NCBI GenBank assembly: GCA_016840285.1
Contig: JAEOSR010000168.1
Coordinates: 1 to 64,000 of the forward strand
Direction: 5' to 3'
DNA from: Candidatus Hodarchaeota archaeon
Lineage (GTDB): Archaea > Asgardarchaeota > Heimdallarchaeia > Hodarchaeales > Hodarchaeaceae
DNA length: 64,000 bases
Below the pieces are notes generated by a model, which saw nothing but the letters and a program-made list of their open reading frames with translations, had not been told where the DNA came from and searched no databases. Every line of letters starts with the position of its first letter. Position 1 is the first letter of the stretch. The position numbers and the translations under genes are program-made. Below are positions 60,586 through 64,000 of this stretch, in pieces.

Positions 60586-60592
60586 CTACCGT

Positions 60593-60606
60593 TTGCATTG
60601 ATGCAA
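60593..60606. promoter_or_regulatory. Perfect palindrome TTGCAT-TG-ATGCAA, likely operator
   Basis: A 14-base perfect inverted repeat in the divergent gap between the regulator and the OPT-like transporter; an overlapping second inverted repeat (GCAA/TTGC) extends to 60614. Position and symmetry fit a dimeric winged-helix repressor site. Confidence 0.6.
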
Positions 60607-60672
60607 GCATTTGCTAGAATAGTAATTAATTTTAAATTTTCGTTTTAATTATTTAAAAGGAGAATTGATGAG

Positions 60673-62604
60673 ATGGAACAAGATTATCAAGAAATTCTAT
60701 CTGAAATTGTACATACACAACAAAAATCGAAGAGTGTTATCTTTATTGGAATTATGGTAGGCCTAATGATGAACTGGTTAACATTGTATCTGAATGTTGT
60801 TCTCGGTCTCATGTCTGTCGGTATTTCCGCTTTCGTTGTCCTCTTATTTACTAAAATTCTTCTGAGAGAGAAAGCTACTTCTCAAAATCTTGCATTAGTT
60901 TCTATTGCTTATGGAGCAACAAGTGCTGCTGAGGCTAGTATTGGCCTTCTATTTCTCATATGGCTTTATAATAACGCTGCTTCATTTGGATTTGATAATT
61001 TCAATCCTCCCAGTTGGCTTTTACCAAGTTCATCAATCCTCACAGATAGAATTGTGTTATCAAGTGAATGGATAATTCCTTTACTTGTCCACTATTTTCT
61101 TATGCTTATCCCTGGGATTTCTGGGTTAATCCTTGGAATCTATTTAGCTCCAAAATTCATAAACAATGAGGAAGAATTCCCTTTCCCAGGAACAATTCAA
61201 CGAGTGAAAACAGTTGAAGTATTAGTAACCAATCAAACATCAAAAATAAGATTGTTCAAACGGTTTTGTGCTTTGGGCTTTATTATTGCGTTAATCACTC
61301 TATTTTATCCTGTAATTGATTTTTCAAACACAAATAATGGACTATTATTTGGTATAATGCTAGGAACGATTGGGGTCACAATGTTTTCTGTAGGATTCGT
61401 AATAAATAATCCTAAAATATCAGTACCAGCAGGAATTTCTTCTTTTGTATTATACACCGTTTTAACTCCTTTTATAATTAATATCGTTGATTTTAAGGAT
61501 CAAGTTACTTCAGGCAACTTTACAAGTGACTTTTATGGGTTATATTCATATTTATTGCAGCATAAATACCTATCATTTCTGATTGGGTTTATTATTTCTG
61601 CATCAATTATATCTCCTTTCGTCTTTACCCAAATAAAAAAAATTTTTAAAAAGTTAAGGAAAAGAAAACAGCCTTCTGAAGTCACAACGTCCTCAGACAT
61701 ATCCTTAGCAAACAATGAGGAATTTGAAGAACCAGATCCCACCAAAACAGAGATTAAAGGGAATAATCCTTACTACACAACTGAAAATGTGTCGATTTTA
61801 AAGAAGTTCTCTGGTTCTTTGGGTGAAAAAGAGCTAGCGATTTTCTTATCTTATACTGCTGTTTTAATTTTATCGACGTTATTCATTATTACACTTAATA
61901 TTCTTCCGTCTACTCATTTTATATTGATTCTTCTACTCCTTATTTGGATTATGATTCTAGGATCATTCATTCATGGATATATCACTGTATCAACGGTTGC
62001 AAAAGCATCTGCTGCTGCAACTATACCTTTTATATTCGATAATATCCCTCTTTTCCTGGTAGGGGCTAGGGGGTTGACTCCATATATTGCAACTCCGAAA
62101 GCTGAAGTAGGAGAAACAATTAGTATAGTTTCAACTTTAAAATTCAGTCAGCAAATGAAAATAAGTCAAAAAAGCACCATTATCGCCTTTTTGGCTGGTT
62201 ATATTGTAGCAGTTTTAGCTACTCCGTTTTTTACTTTATTCTTATGGAAAGCATTGGGAATTGGAAACGTTAATTTCCCTGCTCCTGCCTTCCCAATTTA
62301 TCTTGCTTTGATAGGGCCGTTTGCAGCTGGAGCAATTGATATGTTTTTAAACATCGCAGAGCTAATCTTCGGAGGAATTCTAGCTCTGTTTTTTCCCACA
62401 ATCGGATTATCAATTGCAATTGGGATGTTTTTTCCGCCCCATATGGCAATTTGTCTAAGTCTAGGTGGAATTATAGCTATAATCGCAGAAAAAAAGAAAG
62501 GAAAAGAATGGATGAAAGATAAAGGTCAAATTATAGCTACTGCAATTTCTGTAGGAGCAACTTTTACAATCCCGATCTTAATTCTCTTAAATTTACTGTT
62601 TTAA
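60673..62604 (+). CDS. OPT-like oligopeptide/metal transporter, multi-pass membrane protein
   Basis: 643 residues with about 14-16 hydrophobic segments. OPT-type signatures are a TM1-2 pattern with GLMMNWLTLYLNVVLGLM, the FPFPGT motif near residue 175 (equivalent of PYPxG in OPT), and TPYIATPKAEVGE with NFPAPAFPIYLALI in the second half. Charged loop at about 330-375. OPT proteins import oligopeptides or metal chelates with protons. ATG 60673 follows AAAAGGAGA. A divergent regulator and palindromic operator precede it. Family assignment is by eye and moderate. Confidence 0.65.
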   Translation: MEQDYQEILSEIVHTQQKSKSVIFIGIMVGLMMNWLTLYLNVVLGLMSVGISAFVVLLFTKILLREKATSQNLALVSIAYGATSAAEASIGLLFLIWLYNNAASFGFDNFNPPSWLLPSSSILTDRIVLSSEWIIPLLVHYFLMLIPGISGLILGIYLAPKFINNEEEFPFPGTIQRVKTVEVLVTNQTSKIRLFKRFCALGFIIALITLFYPVIDFSNTNNGLLFGIMLGTIGVTMFSVGFVINNPKISVPAGISSFVLYTVLTPFIINIVDFKDQVTSGNFTSDFYGLYSYLLQHKYLSFLIGFIISASIISPFVFTQIKKIFKKLRKRKQPSEVTTSSDISLANNEEFEEPDPTKTEIKGNNPYYTTENVSILKKFSGSLGEKELAIFLSYTAVLILSTLFIITLNILPSTHFILILLLLIWIMILGSFIHGYITVSTVAKASAAATIPFIFDNIPLFLVGARGLTPYIATPKAEVGETISIVSTLKFSQQMKISQKSTIIAFLAGYIVAVLATPFFTLFLWKALGIGNVNFPAPAFPIYLALIGPFAAGAIDMFLNIAELIFGGILALFFPTIGLSIAIGMFFPPHMAICLSLGGIIAIIAEKKKGKEWMKDKGQIIATAISVGATFTIPILILLNLLF

Positions 62605-62657
62605 TTACGAACTAAGCTATAATTTATGTTAGTTCAAAATATATCTACAAATAGGTT

Positions 62658-63119
62658 TTGAAAATGACCAATTATCCTAAAGATAGAATTATGTTTGAGT
62701 TAAATGTGGAAATGACCGCAAAGATTGATATATTAATCGAAAAGGGGTTATATCCTCATCGTATTGATTTTCTTGAGAAAGCAATAGAATCCCAACTTAA
62801 TCTTCATGAGGCTACTTTTCGAGAGCTAGTCAAAGAAAAAAACTTAATTATTGGATTGGCTCACTATTCTGCTAAAGAATTAGAAGCAGTTGCTGCAAAA
62901 GGAAAAAAACTTGAGGTCAGAGTCTTGGGCGGACTTTCATTCTCTGAAGATGTCACACCAACTTTAATTGAACGATCAATCGCAAAAATAAATCTCGCAG
63001 GGATCCTCAAAGCGCCTACAGAAGTAAAATCCGTTCTTAATACTAAAAGATACACTATCTTAGGCCAAAAATATTCAGATTTCAAAAGATTGGAGTCAAG
63101 CGAAGAAAATGATGAATAA
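62658..63119 (+). CDS. Hypothetical protein with ribbon-helix-helix-like N-terminus
   Basis: 153 residues from the TTG at 62658, or 151 from ATG 62664, which I prefer. Residues about 8-48 (RIMFELNVEMTAKIDILIEKG, then RIDFLEKAIESQLN) fit a ribbon-helix-helix DNA-binding fold: beta strand, helix, helix. The C-terminal region (LEVRVLGGLSFSEDVTPTLIERS) is a mixed domain I cannot name. It may be a regulator; the gene follows the OPT-like transporter by about 55 bases on the same strand and could be its operon partner. Confidence 0.6.
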   Translation: MKMTNYPKDRIMFELNVEMTAKIDILIEKGLYPHRIDFLEKAIESQLNLHEATFRELVKEKNLIIGLAHYSAKELEAVAAKGKKLEVRVLGGLSFSEDVTPTLIERSIAKINLAGILKAPTEVKSVLNTKRYTILGQKYSDFKRLESSEENDE

Positions 63120-63147
63120 GAAAGGAGAAACAGCTAAACAATTTCAT

Positions 63148-64000
63148 TTAATCGATTATTGAAGACCAAGGATAACGCCTACTAATCTCTTGAAGTACAC
63201 GACTAACCTTTCGTTCTTCAAAGGTCTCTCGATAGCACAAACACAAAACTAAACCACCGCGAGTCCTCTTAAATCTTTGATACATTGTTTTTACCGTGTT
63301 GACTACATCATATACAATCATTAAATTTGCTTGAGGGATATCAATATCACGTTCCCCTACAGCTGTCATTACTAAAACAGCTTTCGTTTCTTCTCTCTTG
63401 AAGTTATTTAGAACCTCAATTTTGTTTCTAACTTGCCCTGTAATGAGGAAAGATGCCATTCCCATTCTTTCGACCTCCTCTTGCAAGCAACTAGCTGTAT
63501 CTAAAAATGAGCACAAAACAACTGTTTTAGAATTTGGAGGTTGGTGTTCAATAAGATCATGTACAGTATTGATTTTGGTATTTATCTTAGGTAAAGCGTG
63601 AATAAGCTCCTTAGTTACTCCGAATTTCTTCAAACGATATAGAAATTTGCGATATTTTTTTGGTTGCATTGCTGTACAGTATTTACGTACTAATAATAAT
63701 CCTTGATATTTCTGATTATCCCCAGATTCAGACTCTAACATACCAGAGACTAGAGCCAGTTGTGAGGAAGGAATAGCCTCAAGAAGTGTTGGTCTATCTT
63801 CCAAGGTTTCATCTAAAATTTTTTGACGTAGATCCATGATCGCTTGATCTATCAGATCCAGAATAGTCTTCAATTCAGGACTTACATCGATCTGTAGTCG
63901 TTGGATGTAAGTATTCTTGATATAATCTTGTATATCGGTCTGTGTTAAAAGGGAGTCCATCCGAATTATATGAAGGTCAGGAATACTACTATTCAGAGTG
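63148..64000 (-). CDS. SF2 helicase C-terminal part, cut by the window end
   Basis: The open frame runs off the right edge without a stop (13 more codons beyond the Met at 63960), so the N-terminal ATPase domain is outside. Visible are the second RecA-like domain motifs: VVLCSFLDTASCLQEEVERMG (motif IV), KAVLVMTAVGERDIDIPQANLMIVYD (motif V) and YQRFKRTRGG (motif VI with RxxR). A helical insert at about 20-130 resembles Hef/FANCM or related archaeal helicases. Function is ATP-driven unwinding or remodelling of nucleic acid; the exact family needs the missing half. Confidence 0.8.
   Translation of the reverse strand, partial: TLNSSIPDLHIIRMDSLLTQTDIQDYIKNTYIQRLQIDVSPELKTILDLIDQAIMDLRQKILDETLEDRPTLLEAIPSSQLALVSGMLESESGDNQKYQGLLLVRKYCTAMQPKKYRKFLYRLKKFGVTKELIHALPKINTKINTVHDLIEHQPPNSKTVVLCSFLDTASCLQEEVERMGMASFLITGQVRNKIEVLNNFKREETKAVLVMTAVGERDIDIPQANLMIVYDVVNTVKTMYQRFKRTRGGLVLCLCYRETFEERKVSRVLQEISRRYPWSSIID

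Noticed and set aside
1..64000. tRNA or rRNA genes
   Set aside because: No cloverleaf with a T-loop GTTCGA/GTTCAA in the correct spacing and no rRNA-like block was noticed by eye; a tRNAscan run would be decisive.

Overview
This is an AT-rich, densely packed archaeal chromosome segment with about 55 genes on both strands, many starting with TTG or GTG, and no rRNA or tRNA that I could recognise. The gene content points to an Asgard archaeon, possibly of the Heimdallarchaeia type; that is inference from content, not from a marker gene. It combines archaeal traits (TATA/BRE promoters, MoaD plus a tungsten-type AOR, a UPF0292-type Toprim protein, an archaeal hexulose-phosphate synthase, KaiC-like and HerA-like ATPases) with eukaryote-like signatures: a Ras/Rab-type GTPase, an MglA/Arf-like GTPase, an AN1 zinc finger, a Cdc48 N-domain and an OB-fold protein with an RGG/RS tail.

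Layout. 0.1-3.6 kb: a winged-helix regulator, a class III aminotransferase, a membrane protein and a GYD protein. 3.8-7.2 kb: a very AT-rich accessory cluster (SWIM zinc finger, SDR, catalytically altered SDR, transglutaminase-like protein, sirtuin). 7.2-9.8 kb: a UbiA prenyltransferase, an AhpD-like protein, the decayed remnant of a second UbiA gene, and a DUF3795 protein. 10-14.8 kb: a HerA-like ATPase with coiled coil and zinc clusters, divergent from an MglA-like GTPase and a winged-helix partner. 15-17.3 kb: a NosD-like surface beta-helix protein bracketed by two copies of a short repeat. 17.6-24.3 kb: an amidohydrolase translationally coupled to a 995-residue GCS2-like ligase, a 557-base region with hairpins and an IS200/IS605-like end, a Cdc48-N-VWA fusion and a Toprim protein. 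24.4-34.7 kb: threonine dehydrogenase, a 1161-residue helical-repeat protein, a sugar-type MFS carrier, a methyltransferase, a PAS histidine kinase and a MaoC-like protein.

34.8-44.8 kb is the most striking part. It holds an alpha-glucan phosphorylase, a bacterial-type ATP phosphofructokinase, a tandem-SIS PHI-like protein, a MoaD-like protein, and an 817-residue fusion of aldehyde:ferredoxin oxidoreductase with 3-hexulose-6-phosphate synthase. Read together, these suggest that hexose phosphate from glycogen is converted to ribulose 5-phosphate plus formaldehyde (reverse RuMP route), with the formaldehyde oxidised in the same polypeptide to formate and reduced ferredoxin. The fusion is seen directly; the pathway is inference.

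45-64 kb: an M29 aminopeptidase, a DegT-Gfo/Idh fusion, an OB-fold protein, thioredoxin, DnaJ-like protein, small GTPases, a phosphoesterase, a KaiC-like protein with a broken P-loop, an alpha/beta-hydrolase without its serine, a membrane-anchored FAD oxidase, a HAD/AN1/site-2-protease operon, a regulator divergent from an OPT-like transporter, and an SF2 helicase cut by the window end. Several pseudo-enzymes (SDR, KaiC, hydrolase, possibly a GTPase) keep their fold but lack key residues, suggesting regulatory roles.
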